This document shows positions 1-9,131 of a stretch of DNA of 64,000 nucleotides, one piece after another. The number at the start of each line of letters is the position of its first letter. Position 1 is the stretch's first letter. The translations under genes and the position numbers were made by a program. The stretch lies in assembly GCA_000828835.1 (NCBI GenBank), contig AP014633.1:1922001-1986000 (forward strand), given 5' to 3'. This DNA is from Thioploca ingrica (GTDB lineage Bacteria; Pseudomonadota; Gammaproteobacteria; Beggiatoales; Beggiatoaceae). Below the pieces are notes generated by a model, which was given only the letters and a program-made list of their open reading frames with translations, made no database searches and was not told where the DNA came from.

Positions 1-1
1 A

Positions 2-892
2 GAAGGTCTTGATTTTCCCAGTTATGAAAATTCATCAACCTCCAGCGTTAATCTTAATCAGACTCAATTTTTTCAAGATAATAAATGGAGTAAAATCGAT
101 TTCAAGCAATTTTCTAAAAGATATAACCCGGAATTAAAACAATATAATTTTAGTTTAGCTGCGCTAATTCAACAACATCAAGATTCATTCTCTACAGAAC
201 CATCCCGTAATGTTATTCATTTGATGACCAGTGAATGGGCACCTTACACCAGTATCAAAATGAAAAATTACGGTGTCTTTACCGAAATTGTGACAGCGGC
301 TTTCAAGGAAATGGGGATAACCACAGAATATATTTTTGAAGATTGGCTTAAAGGTTATAATAAATTACTCGAGGGTACTCAATTAGCCACATTTCCCTAT
401 ACCAAAACTCCGAAGAGAGAACAAGAAGTGTATTTTTCGCCAGAGATTATTTCGTCAAAATATGTTCTTTTCTATAATAAACGCTATAAAACTGATTTTA
501 ATTATGATAATTGGCAAGATTTAAAAAAATACAGTATTGCCGGTGTTCCCGGTTATTTCTATGAAGAAACCTTTAAGCAGCAGGGAATTAAATACTATAA
601 ATTTAACAGTGAAGCCCTCGCTTTTCGGGAATTGTACCAAGGTCACGTGGATTTGTTTCCAACCGATGAATTAGTGGGTTTAAATTTACTTCAAGAACTT
701 TATCCAACTAATTATAAAGAAGTTTTTTCTAGTTTAGCTAAACCATTATTGATATCTTCCTTTCACGTTATCTTTTCTAAAACGCATCCGGATGGAGAAA
801 AAATGCGTAATTTATTTGCTGAAGGGTTAACTCGGATTAAAGCGAAAGGAATTTATCAAGCTATTTTAGACCGTGGGCTACAACAACATTAG
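2..892 (+). CDS. Periplasmic solute-binding protein, family 3 (5'-truncated by window edge)
   Basis: The reading frame is open from base 2, so the in-frame ATG at 221 is internal and the gene starts outside the window. The visible product is about 296 residues. The stretch VIHLMTSEWAPYT and the later alternating lobes fit the SBP_bac_3 (PBPb) fold, which binds amino acids or similar small ligands in the periplasm. The signal peptide would lie off the left edge. The gene ends 23 bases before a sensor kinase on the same strand, so the protein may feed ligand information to that kinase rather than to a permease; no permease or ATPase gene is visible. The fold is fairly sure. The ligand is unknown. 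Confidence 0.75.
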   Translation, partial: EGLDFPSYENSSTSSVNLNQTQFFQDNKWSKIDFKQFSKRYNPELKQYNFSLAALIQQHQDSFSTEPSRNVIHLMTSEWAPYTSIKMKNYGVFTEIVTAAFKEMGITTEYIFEDWLKGYNKLLEGTQLATFPYTKTPKREQEVYFSPEIISSKYVLFYNKRYKTDFNYDNWQDLKKYSIAGVPGYFYEETFKQQGIKYYKFNSEALAFRELYQGHVDLFPTDELVGLNLLQELYPTNYKEVFSSLAKPLLISSFHVIFSKTHPDGEKMRNLFAEGLTRIKAKGIYQAILDRGLQQH

Positions 893-915
893 CCATTCAT
901 TTTACGGTTGCCAAA

Positions 916-2391
916 ATGTTAAAAAATTTACCTCTCAACGTTGCGTTGGTATTAGCTTTAGTCATTGGATTACTCGTGCCCGCCGGCTTAAGCGGATGGC
1001 ACCAACTGAATAGTCATCGTGATGTCATGACTCGAGAATTAAATAAATTTCATGAGCAAACAGCGGAAACTTTAGCGATTGGAATACGTGATCCGATGTG
1101 GCATTTTTTGCCAGAATGGGGTGCCGAGTTTGTCAGTTCTATCATGTTAGATGAACGAATTGTCGAAGTATTCGCAGAAGATACCGCTAATGATTTTGTT
1201 TTTTTACATAAAAAGATTCCCCAACGAATAGCTAATGGACTGGTATTAACGATCCAAAAACCGGTGATCTTTGAAAATAATCCCATTGGGATGGTTCGAG
1301 TTGCCATTACCACTCACCAGTTAGAAACGGCTCTAAAAGAAGAACAAACCCGGTTAGTATTTGTCGTCATTTTGCAACTGGGCGTTGGTTTACTCATTTT
1401 ACTGCCGCTCATGTATTTTAAAGTACTTAATCCGATTCAATTACTGATTTGCCAATCGCAAAAATTAGCTCAAAAACAACTTGAGCAACCTTTTGTTTGG
1501 AATCGGACCGATGAACTGGGTACGCTGGGTAAAAGTTTTGAAAGTACCCGTCAAGCATTAGCAACCCTATTTCAAGAAAACGAACAAAAAGCCCAAGAAT
1601 TAGGTGATGCCCTGGAAGAACTCAAGGGTGCCCAAAAACAATTAGTTGAATCTGAAAAAATGGCTTCTTTAGGTGGATTAGTGGCTGGCGTTGCCCATGA
1701 AATCAAAACCCCCGTGGGTAATGCTTTTACGGCGGTAACCACGTTACGAGAGAAAACCAAAGAAATTACCGAATTATTTGAACAAAATAAAATTAAGCGG
1801 AGTGATTTTAAAGAATTCTTACAAGATACGGATGAAGGCGCTAAAATGGCGCAAACCAACATCGAACAAGCCGCAGAATTAATCAAAAATTTCAAACAAG
1901 TGGCGGTTGATCAAACCAGTGAAGCGAAGCGGCGATTTAATTTAAAAACCTACCTCGAAGAGGAAGTCATTCTCAGTGTCAAACCACAATTAAAACATAC
2001 GCCCCAAGTTTCATTAGAAGTGCTTTGTAAAGAAGATATTGAATTAGAAAGTTATCCCGGCGCTTTTCTGCAAATTATTACCAATTTTGTGAGTAACAGT
2101 CTCATGCACGCTTTTTCTGAGGGACAAGTCGGACATATTGTGATTGAAGCGTATGTCAAAAATAACACGGCTATCCTCGTTTATCGAGATAATGGTAGAG
2201 GAATGCCTCCCGAAGTATTAGAGAAGATTTTTGAACCCTTCTTTACTACAAACCGTATGGGTGGTGGAACCGGTTTAGGAATGCACATTATTTATAATTT
2301 AGTTCATCAAAAACTAGGTGGAAAGATTGAATGTAAAAGTGAAGTAGGAAAAGGAGTCGAGTTTGTAGTGAGTATTAAATTGCCAGTTTAA
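916..2391 (+). CDS. Membrane sensor histidine kinase
   Basis: This is a 491-residue inner-membrane kinase. TM1 lies at about residues 8-27 and a periplasmic sensor region follows. TM2 is at about 145-167 and leads into a HAMP-like linker, then a coiled coil. The H-box is [13 protein letters not shown] with the phospho-acceptor His near residue 261. The ATPase domain shows the N-box ([10 protein letters not shown]), the G1 box (DNGRGMPP) and the G2 box ([10 protein letters not shown]). It lacks a receiver domain, and no response regulator gene lies beside it. It follows the solute-binding protein gene closely, so the two probably form a ligand-sensing unit. No strong ribosome-binding site precedes the ATG at 916. 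Confidence 0.88.
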   Translation: MLKNLPLNVALVLALVIGLLVPAGLSGWHQLNSHRDVMTRELNKFHEQTAETLAIGIRDPMWHFLPEWGAEFVSSIMLDERIVEVFAEDTANDFVFLHKKIPQRIANGLVLTIQKPVIFENNPIGMVRVAITTHQLETALKEEQTRLVFVVILQLGVGLLILLPLMYFKVLNPIQLLICQSQKLAQKQLEQPFVWNRTDELGTLGKSFESTRQALATLFQENEQKAQELGDALEELKGAQKQLVESEKMASLGGLVAGVAHEIKTPVGNAFTAVTTLREKTKEITELFEQNKIKRSDFKEFLQDTDEGAKMAQTNIEQAAELIKNFKQVAVDQTSEAKRRFNLKTYLEEEVILSVKPQLKHTPQVSLEVLCKEDIELESYPGAFLQIITNFVSNSLMHAFSEGQVGHIVIEAYVKNNTAILVYRDNGRGMPPEVLEKIFEPFFTTNRMGGGTGLGMHIIYNLVHQKLGGKIECKSEVGKGVEFVVSIKLPV

Positions 2392-2597
2392 TGGAAGTTT
2401 GAGGTAAAAAATGATTTTAATATTTAATTAGTTATAAGTTAAGAACATTTTTTCTAATTCTCATGCTTGGTAGGAAGTTTTGCTTCTTTTCTTTTGGAGG
2501 TTACCTGAATTTCTTTCTGAAACAGAGCTTCGAAACTAAACGTTCCCAAATTCAGTTATGGAGGATTATCACTAATAACAAATTCCAAGCCAAATAG

Positions 2598-2622
2598 GGT
2601 GGGCAACGTGTTGTTGCCCACC
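2598..2622. repeat. Perfect 10-bp hairpin, dispersed-repeat type
   Basis: GGTGGGCAAC at 2598-2607 and its exact complement at 2613-2622 flank a 5-base loop. Only three T residues follow, so it is a weak terminator at best and looks more like one of this genome's dispersed palindromes. The rest of 2392-2707 holds no gene that I can support. It lies between a plus-strand and a minus-strand gene that converge, where it could serve both as a transcription barrier. Confidence 0.6.
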
Positions 2623-2707
2623 TTTCGCATTACATTATATGTCATTATTCAAAGTTAATTTTTGGTGGGCTACTTGGCTGATGTTATCACTTATTCGCAC
2701 TACGTAC

Positions 2708-3613
2708 TCATTTTTCAATTTTAATTATCCTAGACCATTTCTTGCCATCAAATTCCATGACATCTTTAGCACCAATCGACCACATAATTCCATCCGCAGC
2801 ACTCAGATGATAGCAAGTCGATGGCGCATCATTTCCAAAGTCAATTGGAATAAGTTGATCCTTTTTAAGCTCATACACCGATTTGGTAGTGGCAACGTAG
2901 AGTATCCCATTAAACCACTCGATACCGCGCAAGTTCTCTTGAGTGACTTCGTGTTCAATAATCTCCCATTGTTCATGACGACCGCGCAATAATATCCCCA
3001 TTTGTCCACCAGCATAAACCTCCCCATTTCCTGCACATCTCACTTTAAAAAGTCCAAGGTTAGTTGGACTATTAATTTGCTTCCATAACTGACCATCATA
3101 ATGCCAAATTTCACCGCCCCAGCCAACGGCATAAATATCTTTCTCACTGAATCCATCGATAGATTCAAAACCGGCATCCATTAATTGGCTTATCTCTGGT
3201 TTGGGAGCCTTTATACAAGTCCATTTGTTAGGAGCATCACGTCGATAGACAGTACGAGCCGGTCCTACTGCATAAGCATGTCCTTTAGCAATACCGCGAA
3301 CTTCACGAAATATCAAATCTTCAGCCAGAGAGATTTGTTCTTCTTGGGGTGGATATCCGCCGCCGGAAGCTTCAACTCTACCATTAGGGCTAATAGTAAT
3401 AACACGCTCACTAGGTAGATGACAAACACTTATTGAAATAGCAGACCATTTGAGAAGACCAGTCCCCCATTGCCCCCTATTGCATTCATATATTTTTGTA
3501 TGAGGAATATTATTGGCTACATCCTTGTCATTGGTAGCTAATAGGTAGCCTAAATCATGGTAACGAACTACGCCGGTAAATATACTCATTTCTTTAAAGT
3601 AAGCAGAAGACAT
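2708..3613 (-). CDS. Beta-propeller-like protein next to a PAAR-type effector
   Basis: A 301-residue protein without a signal peptide. It shows repeated blade-like segments such as DIYAVGWGGEIWHYDGQLW, GEVYAGGQMGILLRG and ILYVATTKSVYEL, typical of WD40/Kelch-like propellers. It lies 31 bases downstream of a PAAR-like nuclease gene on the same strand and is probably co-transcribed with it. The sequence AGGTGAAAATAA just before the ATG is a good ribosome-binding site. By context it could be an immunity protein or an accessory for effector loading; nothing in the sequence decides between these. Confidence 0.65.
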   Translation of the reverse strand: MSSAYFKEMSIFTGVVRYHDLGYLLATNDKDVANNIPHTKIYECNRGQWGTGLLKWSAISISVCHLPSERVITISPNGRVEASGGGYPPQEEQISLAEDLIFREVRGIAKGHAYAVGPARTVYRRDAPNKWTCIKAPKPEISQLMDAGFESIDGFSEKDIYAVGWGGEIWHYDGQLWKQINSPTNLGLFKVRCAGNGEVYAGGQMGILLRGRHEQWEIIEHEVTQENLRGIEWFNGILYVATTKSVYELKKDQLIPIDFGNDAPSTCYHLSAADGIMWSIGAKDVMEFDGKKWSRIIKIEK

Positions 3614-3644
3614 TTATTTTCACCTGTCACTTGGAGTAAAAACA

Positions 3645-4742
3645 TTACCTACAACTTCTCATGGTTTCCAGTGCTTCTTCTCTGGAAAAAAGCCTATTTT
3701 TAGAGGTTTGGGTACTATCTGCTCCCATGGGATGGGTTGCTCGAACCGGTGAATTCAGTGAACTATCCGGCTTACAATTACCACTACTGTCTCGGTTTCC
3801 TTTGGCTTTATCATGATATTTATTCAATTGTGCTTCCAAACAAGCTGGATTACATTTTGAATTCGGATATACTTTGGTTATTGATTTTGCACCGGTTTGA
3901 GTAGCACGTTGTTGAGTCCACATACCTTGTTCATCTTTTTCTTCTTTAGCAATTACTCCATATAAGGTATGTAAATCACCGTGTTTATCATCATAATAGC
4001 TATGACCTTCAGTACAAATACACGGCGCCTCATTTTCATTATAACCACACCATCCAGGTATATTTTCTTCATTTTTTATAAAAGCGGATTGGGGAATGAC
4101 ATGGTGAGCGACTTGGCCCGGGCAACAATTAGGTGAGCCTTTCCCTCCATAGGGAACCAGTACACATTTACGAGCCTGTTGACACTCTTTTGCTATGGCT
4201 GTCTCTGCACAAGCATCCTTACCATTAGGACTGTGAGGCGTAAATTCCTTACAGGCACTATATTCCTTCTTCATATTTTCAACACAAGGATCGCCTAGTT
4301 GCACAACCATTGAATCACAGTATGGCCAAAGTGGAGTATTCCCCGGTTCAGAACCGTGATTTTGTGTCATCAAGTCAAAATGTCGAACTACATTCTTTCC
4401 TTCAAACTTGACATTGGGAGACCAGCTTTTAAAGTAACTTTTGCCCTCTTCCTGACGAGTAACCAAACCTTTGTTAGGAGCACATCCGGCTTGATCACCT
4501 ACACTTTTCTTAAAATAAGACTTATTTCTAAGCATGACCTCTTTGTTACTAATTTTGACATTTTTAGTCCCTTTCGCAGTATCCTTAGCATAAGCCGTAT
4601 TCGGATAGGGAACTGGTACCCCGGTTGGAGTTGCAGCCGTCTGAGGTGGTGTCCAACACACATCCGGAAAGGAGCAAATTGATTTTCCCTCCGCTGCCTT
4701 ACAAGCAATCTCTCGTCCATTTGCAAATACATTATTCGCCAT
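3645..4742 (-). CDS. PAAR-like (DUF4150) protein with C-terminal AHH/HNH-type nuclease region, candidate T6SS effector
   Basis: I start the gene at the ATG at 4742 (MANNVFANG), preceded by AGGGAG at 9 bases, rather than at an upstream in-frame codon; the product is 365 residues. Residues 1 to about 120 match the DUF4150/Tox-PAAR-like tip domain (MANNVFANGREIACK start, PDVCWTPP, PVPYPNTA). The C-terminal half is Cys-rich and contains QVAHHVIPQ with the HH pair near residues 213-214, followed by a CGYNENEAPCIC region and GHSYYDDKHG. This resembles the HNH/EndoVII 'AHH' toxin group, metal-dependent nucleases delivered by type VI secretion. No T6SS core gene (vgrG, hcp, tss) is in the window, so it is an orphan cargo gene. 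Confidence 0.75.
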   Translation of the reverse strand: MANNVFANGREIACKAAEGKSICSFPDVCWTPPQTAATPTGVPVPYPNTAYAKDTAKGTKNVKISNKEVMLRNKSYFKKSVGDQAGCAPNKGLVTRQEEGKSYFKSWSPNVKFEGKNVVRHFDLMTQNHGSEPGNTPLWPYCDSMVVQLGDPCVENMKKEYSACKEFTPHSPNGKDACAETAIAKECQQARKCVLVPYGGKGSPNCCPGQVAHHVIPQSAFIKNEENIPGWCGYNENEAPCICTEGHSYYDDKHGDLHTLYGVIAKEEKDEQGMWTQQRATQTGAKSITKVYPNSKCNPACLEAQLNKYHDKAKGNRDSSGNCKPDSSLNSPVRATHPMGADSTQTSKNRLFSREEALETMRSCR

Positions 4743-5019
4743 GACTAAATACTCCCTAACAGATAAGATAACGCATACCAATCATCTCGTTGAATTTTTA
4801 ATCAGTATTGACAAGGGATTACCAATTTACGTTGGAACAGCACGCAACCAACCACAAGGATTTCCCGTCACTACCTATGGTAAACACTTGAATCCTCTTC
4901 GACAAGGGTGAGTATAAGAACATTGTTGACATCCTTCACTGATTTGCTGGGGATGGCGAAATTGATGTAAAACTATTATAAATGGAGATAATGAAATCAT
5001 TGAAACTTCTAAAGTGAGT

Positions 5020-5099
5020 GTAGCCTGGATGAAACATAGTGGAATCCAGGGAAACCCTCATCCTCCCCTCTGAATTTAACGAAGTTTCATTCGGGCTAC
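5020..5099. repeat. Dispersed inverted repeat, copy 1 (GTAGCCTGGATGAAAC family)
   Basis: GTAGCCTGGATGAAAC at 5020-5035 faces an inverted copy reading GTAGCCCGAATGAAAC on the minus strand at 5084-5099 (14 of 16 match). The left arm and the following GTGGAATCCAGG recur at 23941-23971 and 24583-24613. The rest of 4743-5136 holds no convincing gene. Confidence 0.7.
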
Positions 5100-5136
5100 T
5101 TACTAAATTAACCTGACTACTATTTTTACTCTGGCT

Positions 5137-5819
5137 TTATTTATAATCACATGCCCAAGTTATTCCCTCAATGTCACCATAGTGGGTTTCAATCAGGGCT
5201 TCATCTGTTACTGAACACGTCTCGATATCAAACGAATGAATGCGAGTATCCTTGGCTTGATGTAAAGTAAATAAGAGTGAACCATCAGCTAACATATCTA
5301 AGGCTTCCACGGAATTAATAGTAAAGAATTGGGTATTATTTAAACCATTATCATCTAAAGCATAAACTAAACAAGCTTGGCTTTGCGGGCAGGGCGTTTG
5401 AGTGCTTGCCCAAGTGGGATTTTTCTGGTTGAGCCAGTTGATCAGGTCAGGATTGGATGCGGTTAGGTGATTGTAATTTAACCCTAAACTACTAATTCGC
5501 TTAGATTTCCGAGCGAAGCTGGAATTGTACCAATTAATTGATTAGTATCTAGAGAGAGTTCTGTTACTCGTCCACCACTGCATGTTACTCCCTTCCACTG
5601 ACAAGGTGTATTTGTTACATTCCAACCGAAATTATTTATCCAATTTGAGCCGTTGGTACTATTATAAAAGTCAATAAGCGCCTCACACTCAACTAGCGGA
5701 ATTTGAGTAACCATTGAGCAATCCGTTGCCGCTTGTGCTAAATGTAATTGCGTGAGCAGTAAAGTCAGTCCTATTAACTTGCCCACCCCATTACTTATTA
5801 AATAACGTGTGTTTGACAT
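5137..5819 (-). pseudogene. Secreted leucine-rich-repeat protein, frameshifted
   Basis: From the ATG at 5819 (AGGTAGGAATA upstream) the frame encodes a signal peptide (hydrophobic core near residues 12-30, LAQAA cleavage region), an LRR N-cap and about one LRR (LSLDTNQLIGTIPASLGNL). It stops at 5484. The neighbouring frame continues at once with SSLGLNYNHLTASNPDLI, clearly the next LRR segment, and runs to a stop at 5137. It ends in a C-terminal module (QACLVYALDDNG, SLLFTLHQ, IEGITWACDYK) homologous to the C-terminus of the RCC1-like protein at 51454-53232. One frameshift at about 5485-5510 would reconnect them. The LRR block and the middle of the C-terminal domain are short, so internal deletion is also likely. 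Confidence 0.75.
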
Positions 5820-5998
5820 ATATTCCTACCTTTTCAAATATATAAAATTTAAACGTAACTTAAAATTATAAATAATTCAAATTTATTTCAACAGGTTCCA
5901 CGTGCACAAACATAAAGACATTTGTACACTTTACCCGGCTGAGATTGAATTTCAATTCATTGACGGATATGATTTAATTAAATTAATTAGACCCTATA

Positions 5999-6140
5999 GT
6001 AGGTTGGGCTTCGCAAGCTTAGATTAACCTACGAACTTAATAATTCACCTTACGCAGCAAGCGTAGGGCGGATAAGCGAAGCGTCATCCGCCATAATCCC
6101 TGTCTCAATGGGGTATAACGCCAAGCATTGCACCCTACGC
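5999..6140. repeat. Two adjacent REP-like palindromic repeats
   Basis: GTAGGTT at 5999-6005 pairs with AACCTAC at 6026-6032. GCGTAGGG at 6061-6068 pairs with CCCTACGC at 6133-6140 and encloses GGCGGAT/ATCCGCC at 6067-6092. The wording (TTGGGCTTCGC, GCGAAGCGTCATCCGCC) is of the dispersed extragenic palindrome kind, with a relative at 13744-13770. The gap 5820-6224 otherwise holds only AT-rich DNA and presumably the promoter of the Fic gene. Confidence 0.6.
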
Positions 6141-6224
6141 GGGCTGTTGAGAAAAATTATATTTTGTTGTTTTACCTTAAATTGTTTTATTTCAAAAAGT
6201 TAACTTTGGCAACCAGGATAATCG

Positions 6225-6941
6225 ATGACTCACTTAAAATCACACCATTTGGGCTTTACTTGGAGTTATCCAGTTCCATTCATGGCTTCTAAAGGGATAG
6301 AACGCGCCGGTTTTAGATTACAAAAAGTTTTTCCTGAATATGTTTGGAATACCGTCTATCTTGAGGACAATCCCTTCACCTTTCCAGAAGTTCAAACCCT
6401 GTTAGAAGGTATTACGGTTGGTGGGCATAGAATTGAAGATCAGCAACAAGTATTAAATCAGTCAAACAGCTTAAATCGATTACTCACCCTGGTGAAACAA
6501 CAAACGTTTGCACTGGATAAATCTACTTTCTGTCAATTGCACAGTTTAGTTGCCTTTGAGGAAGCTTTGGAGTGGGGCATTTTTAGAACGGGAACGGTTA
6601 AAATAGCGGGAACGGAATATCAGCCACCGCCTGCCGAGCAGTTGGACCGGATTTTTACCGAAGGGATTGAATACTTGAAGGCGATGGATAACCCTTTAGA
6701 GCGTGGTATCGCCCTGTTTTTATTTGGTAGTCTTAATCAATTCTTTTTTGATGGTAATAAGCGTACCGCTCGATTGATGATGAACGGTGTTTTACTTAGC
6801 CATGGAATTGACGCTATTAATGTGCCTGCCAAGCAAAAACTTGAATTTAACCAAACAATGATAGCGTTCTATGATACCCAAAACGCTGATGGTATGTTTA
6901 AATTTATGATAAATTTACTTAAAGAGTCTGAACTACAATAA
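6225..6941 (+). CDS. Fic-domain protein with Gln in place of the catalytic His
   Basis: A 238-residue Fic-fold protein. Fic enzymes transfer AMP or other nucleotide moieties to target hydroxyl groups using the motif HPFxxGNGR. Here the motif reads QFFFDGNKRTAR at residues 172-183: the anion-binding GN-R part is intact and Doc-like (GNKRTA), but position 1 is Gln172 instead of His and position 2 is Phe instead of Pro. An LLEGI segment at 59-63 resembles the inhibitory-helix glutamate motif of self-inhibited Fic proteins. AGGA lies 7 bases before the ATG. A DUF29 gene follows after 4 bases. The protein may be catalytically altered or inactive; this is inferred from the motif. Confidence 0.8.
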   Translation: MTHLKSHHLGFTWSYPVPFMASKGIERAGFRLQKVFPEYVWNTVYLEDNPFTFPEVQTLLEGITVGGHRIEDQQQVLNQSNSLNRLLTLVKQQTFALDKSTFCQLHSLVAFEEALEWGIFRTGTVKIAGTEYQPPPAEQLDRIFTEGIEYLKAMDNPLERGIALFLFGSLNQFFFDGNKRTARLMMNGVLLSHGIDAINVPAKQKLEFNQTMIAFYDTQNADGMFKFMINLLKESELQ

Positions 6942-6945
6942 AAAT

Positions 6946-7368
6946 ATGGAAGAATTATTGGAATTACGAACCTGTATTGAACAACAACGTTACCAAGAAG
7001 CTTTATTGCTTATTGGCGAGATGGAAGAGATGAGTAAAGAGGATAAAATCAATAAAATTCACAGTTTTATGGTTATTCTCTTGTTACATCTCATCAAACA
7101 GCAGGTAGAAAAAAGAAGTACGCGTTCCTGGGAATTATCTATTCTCACCGCCGTGAAGAATATTCAACGCATTAATAAACGCCGCAAAGCCGGTGGTCAT
7201 TACTTAACGCCAGCCGAGTTACAAGAAGTGATAGCCGAGGAATATCCGTTAGCTTTAAAGGCAGCCGCATTAGAAATTTTTGAGGGTCAATATACCGATG
7301 AACAATTGAGCAAACAGGTATCTCAAGCAGAAATTGAACAACAGGCTTTAGAAATGATTGAAGCATAA
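6946..7368 (+). CDS. DUF29-like protein
   Basis: A 140-residue, mostly helical soluble protein. The central part (IHSFMVILLLHLIKQQ, then RSWELSI and TPAELQEVI) matches my recollection of the DUF29 family, common in cyanobacteria and Beggiatoa-like genomes, whose function is unknown. The gene starts 4 bases after the Fic stop codon, so the two are probably translated from one mRNA. A regulatory or antitoxin-like role next to Fic is possible but has no direct support. Confidence 0.6.
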   Translation: MEELLELRTCIEQQRYQEALLLIGEMEEMSKEDKINKIHSFMVILLLHLIKQQVEKRSTRSWELSILTAVKNIQRINKRRKAGGHYLTPAELQEVIAEEYPLALKAAALEIFEGQYTDEQLSKQVSQAEIEQQALEMIEA

Positions 7369-7399
7369 TGAGCTAATTCAATCGGTTCGCTTCATCGTG

Positions 7400-9064
7400 T
7401 TATCGCGCTGTTATCCAAGCCAGTAATAACATTGTACTACCTACACTGCCTAACATAAGCTCTATCCAATTTCTGTTAATATCTAAAAATGTTTCATTGT
7501 GGATAGACAAACTGATGCTGGCGGTGATAACTAACAAACCACCAATCAATAACAGCGTTATATGTTTATGCCGCTGCTGCATATCGGCACGTAATTGCTT
7601 CAACTCACGGTTGATTTGGTTAAGATGTTCAGCTTGGGTTTGATGTTGATTAACGGCTTCATAAACTAACATCGGAAAATCAGGTAAATTTTCTGCCCAT
7701 AAAGGAATGTTGCGACGAATGCCCTTAATAAAAGCTCGCATCCCGACTCGTTCATCCATCCACCGTTCTAAAAAGGGTTTTGCGGTTTGCCATAAATCTA
7801 AGTCTGGATAAAGTTGTCTTCCTAAACCTTCAATATTCAGTAAAGTTTTCTGCAATAATACCAGTTGCGGTTGTATTTCCATATGGTAACGCCGGGCGGT
7901 TTGAAATAGCCGTAGTAACACCATTCCAAAAGAAATTTCCTTTAATGGCTTATCAAAAATTGGTTCACACACGCTACGAATCGCCCCTTCAAATTCTTCT
8001 ATTCGGGTTCCAACCGGTACCCAGCCAGAATGAACATGTAATTCAGCTACACGGTGGTAATCGCGACGAAAAAAGGCGAGAAAGTTAGCCGCTAAATAAT
8101 GTTGATCCGCTTTACTGAGGGTACCCATAATTCCAAAATCGACGGCGATGTAATAGGGGTGTTGTGGATCACGAATATCAACGAAAATGTTGCCAGGATG
8201 CATGTCGGCATGAAAAAAGTTGTCACGAAATACTTGAGTAAAAAAGATTTCTACGCCCGCTTCGGCAAGCAGTTTTAAATTAACCTGGTGACGATTAAAA
8301 GTAACTACATCGCTGACGGGAATACCGTTAATGCGTTCAAGTACCATGACATTGGGTTGCGTGTATTCCCATTCTACTTCGGGAATATAAATTAAATTGG
8401 ATCCTTGAAAATTACGTCGTAACTGCGTCGCATTAGCCGCTTCTTGCATTAAGTCCAGTTCATTTTGAATACTTTTCTCAAATTCACCGACAACTTCTCG
8501 TGGCCGTAAGCGACGCCCCTCACTCCAATAACGATTGGCTAAATCGGCAATCAAATACAATAATTCAATATCTTTGCGAATTTGAGAATGAATATTTGGA
8601 CGCAGGACTTTGACAACGACTTCACGTCCGTTAGGTAACCGAGCCGCATGAACTTGAGCAATGGAAGCTGCTGCGATTGGAATGGTATTAAAGTGAGCAA
8701 ATACGGTTGTTAAAGGGCGACCATAGGTAGTTTCAATGATTTGACGCGCCTGTTCACCACTAAACGGTGCCACTTTGTCTTGTAATTTAGCCAGTTCTAT
8801 CGCGATTCCATCTGGCAATAAATCCCGACGGGTAGAAAGAATTTGACCAAACTTAACAAAAATAGGGCCTAATTCTTCCAAAGCTAAGCGAATCCGCATA
8901 CCGGGCGTGAGTGATTGAGGACGTAACCAATAGCCGGGTGTTAAATAAATAAATAGGCGTAAGGGGCGAAATAGTTTAGTGGAGAGTAGTAATTCATCTA
9001 GACCATAACGAATAATAATACGGTAAATGGTCAGTAATCGCATGATCTGGCGAAGATAGCGCAT
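7400..9064 (-). CDS. ubiB: UbiB, ABC1/ADCK-family atypical kinase for ubiquinone biosynthesis
   Basis: 554 residues, the normal UbiB length. It carries the family's GPIFVKFGQILSTR motif, AAASIAQVHAA (the Ala-rich loop replacing a kinase P-loop), VKVLRPN with the ATP-binding Lys, FFHADMHPGNIFV and the metal-binding VDFGIMG. Two hydrophobic segments close the C-terminus (about residues 500-520 and 532-552). UbiB is an ATPase that supports the ubiquinone-synthesis complex at the inner membrane. It is the last gene of the hslV-hslU-DUF971-ubiE-RDD-ubiJ-ubiB run, separated from ubiJ by a 42-bp tandem repeat array. Confidence 0.96.
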   Translation of the reverse strand: MRYLRQIMRLLTIYRIIIRYGLDELLLSTKLFRPLRLFIYLTPGYWLRPQSLTPGMRIRLALEELGPIFVKFGQILSTRRDLLPDGIAIELAKLQDKVAPFSGEQARQIIETTYGRPLTTVFAHFNTIPIAAASIAQVHAARLPNGREVVVKVLRPNIHSQIRKDIELLYLIADLANRYWSEGRRLRPREVVGEFEKSIQNELDLMQEAANATQLRRNFQGSNLIYIPEVEWEYTQPNVMVLERINGIPVSDVVTFNRHQVNLKLLAEAGVEIFFTQVFRDNFFHADMHPGNIFVDIRDPQHPYYIAVDFGIMGTLSKADQHYLAANFLAFFRRDYHRVAELHVHSGWVPVGTRIEEFEGAIRSVCEPIFDKPLKEISFGMVLLRLFQTARRYHMEIQPQLVLLQKTLLNIEGLGRQLYPDLDLWQTAKPFLERWMDERVGMRAFIKGIRRNIPLWAENLPDFPMLVYEAVNQHQTQAEHLNQINRELKQLRADMQQRHKHITLLLIGGLLVITASISLSIHNETFLDINRNWIELMLGSVGSTMLLLAWITAR

Positions 9065-9131
9065 AGTAGTTGTCAGTTAGCAGTTGATATAATTTATTAA
9101 TAATTGGTTGTCTGGTTATAACAACTTCATG

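Noticed and set aside
2598..2622. Strong rho-independent terminator
   Set aside because: The stem is perfect but is followed by only TTT. I list it as a dispersed hairpin instead.
4741..4911. 56-codon plus-strand ORF (MTKYSLTDKITH...) opposite the start of the PAAR-like gene
   Set aside because: No recognisable family, no good ribosome-binding site, and its start overlaps the start codon of a well-supported gene on the other strand. It could be a relic, but I cannot show it.
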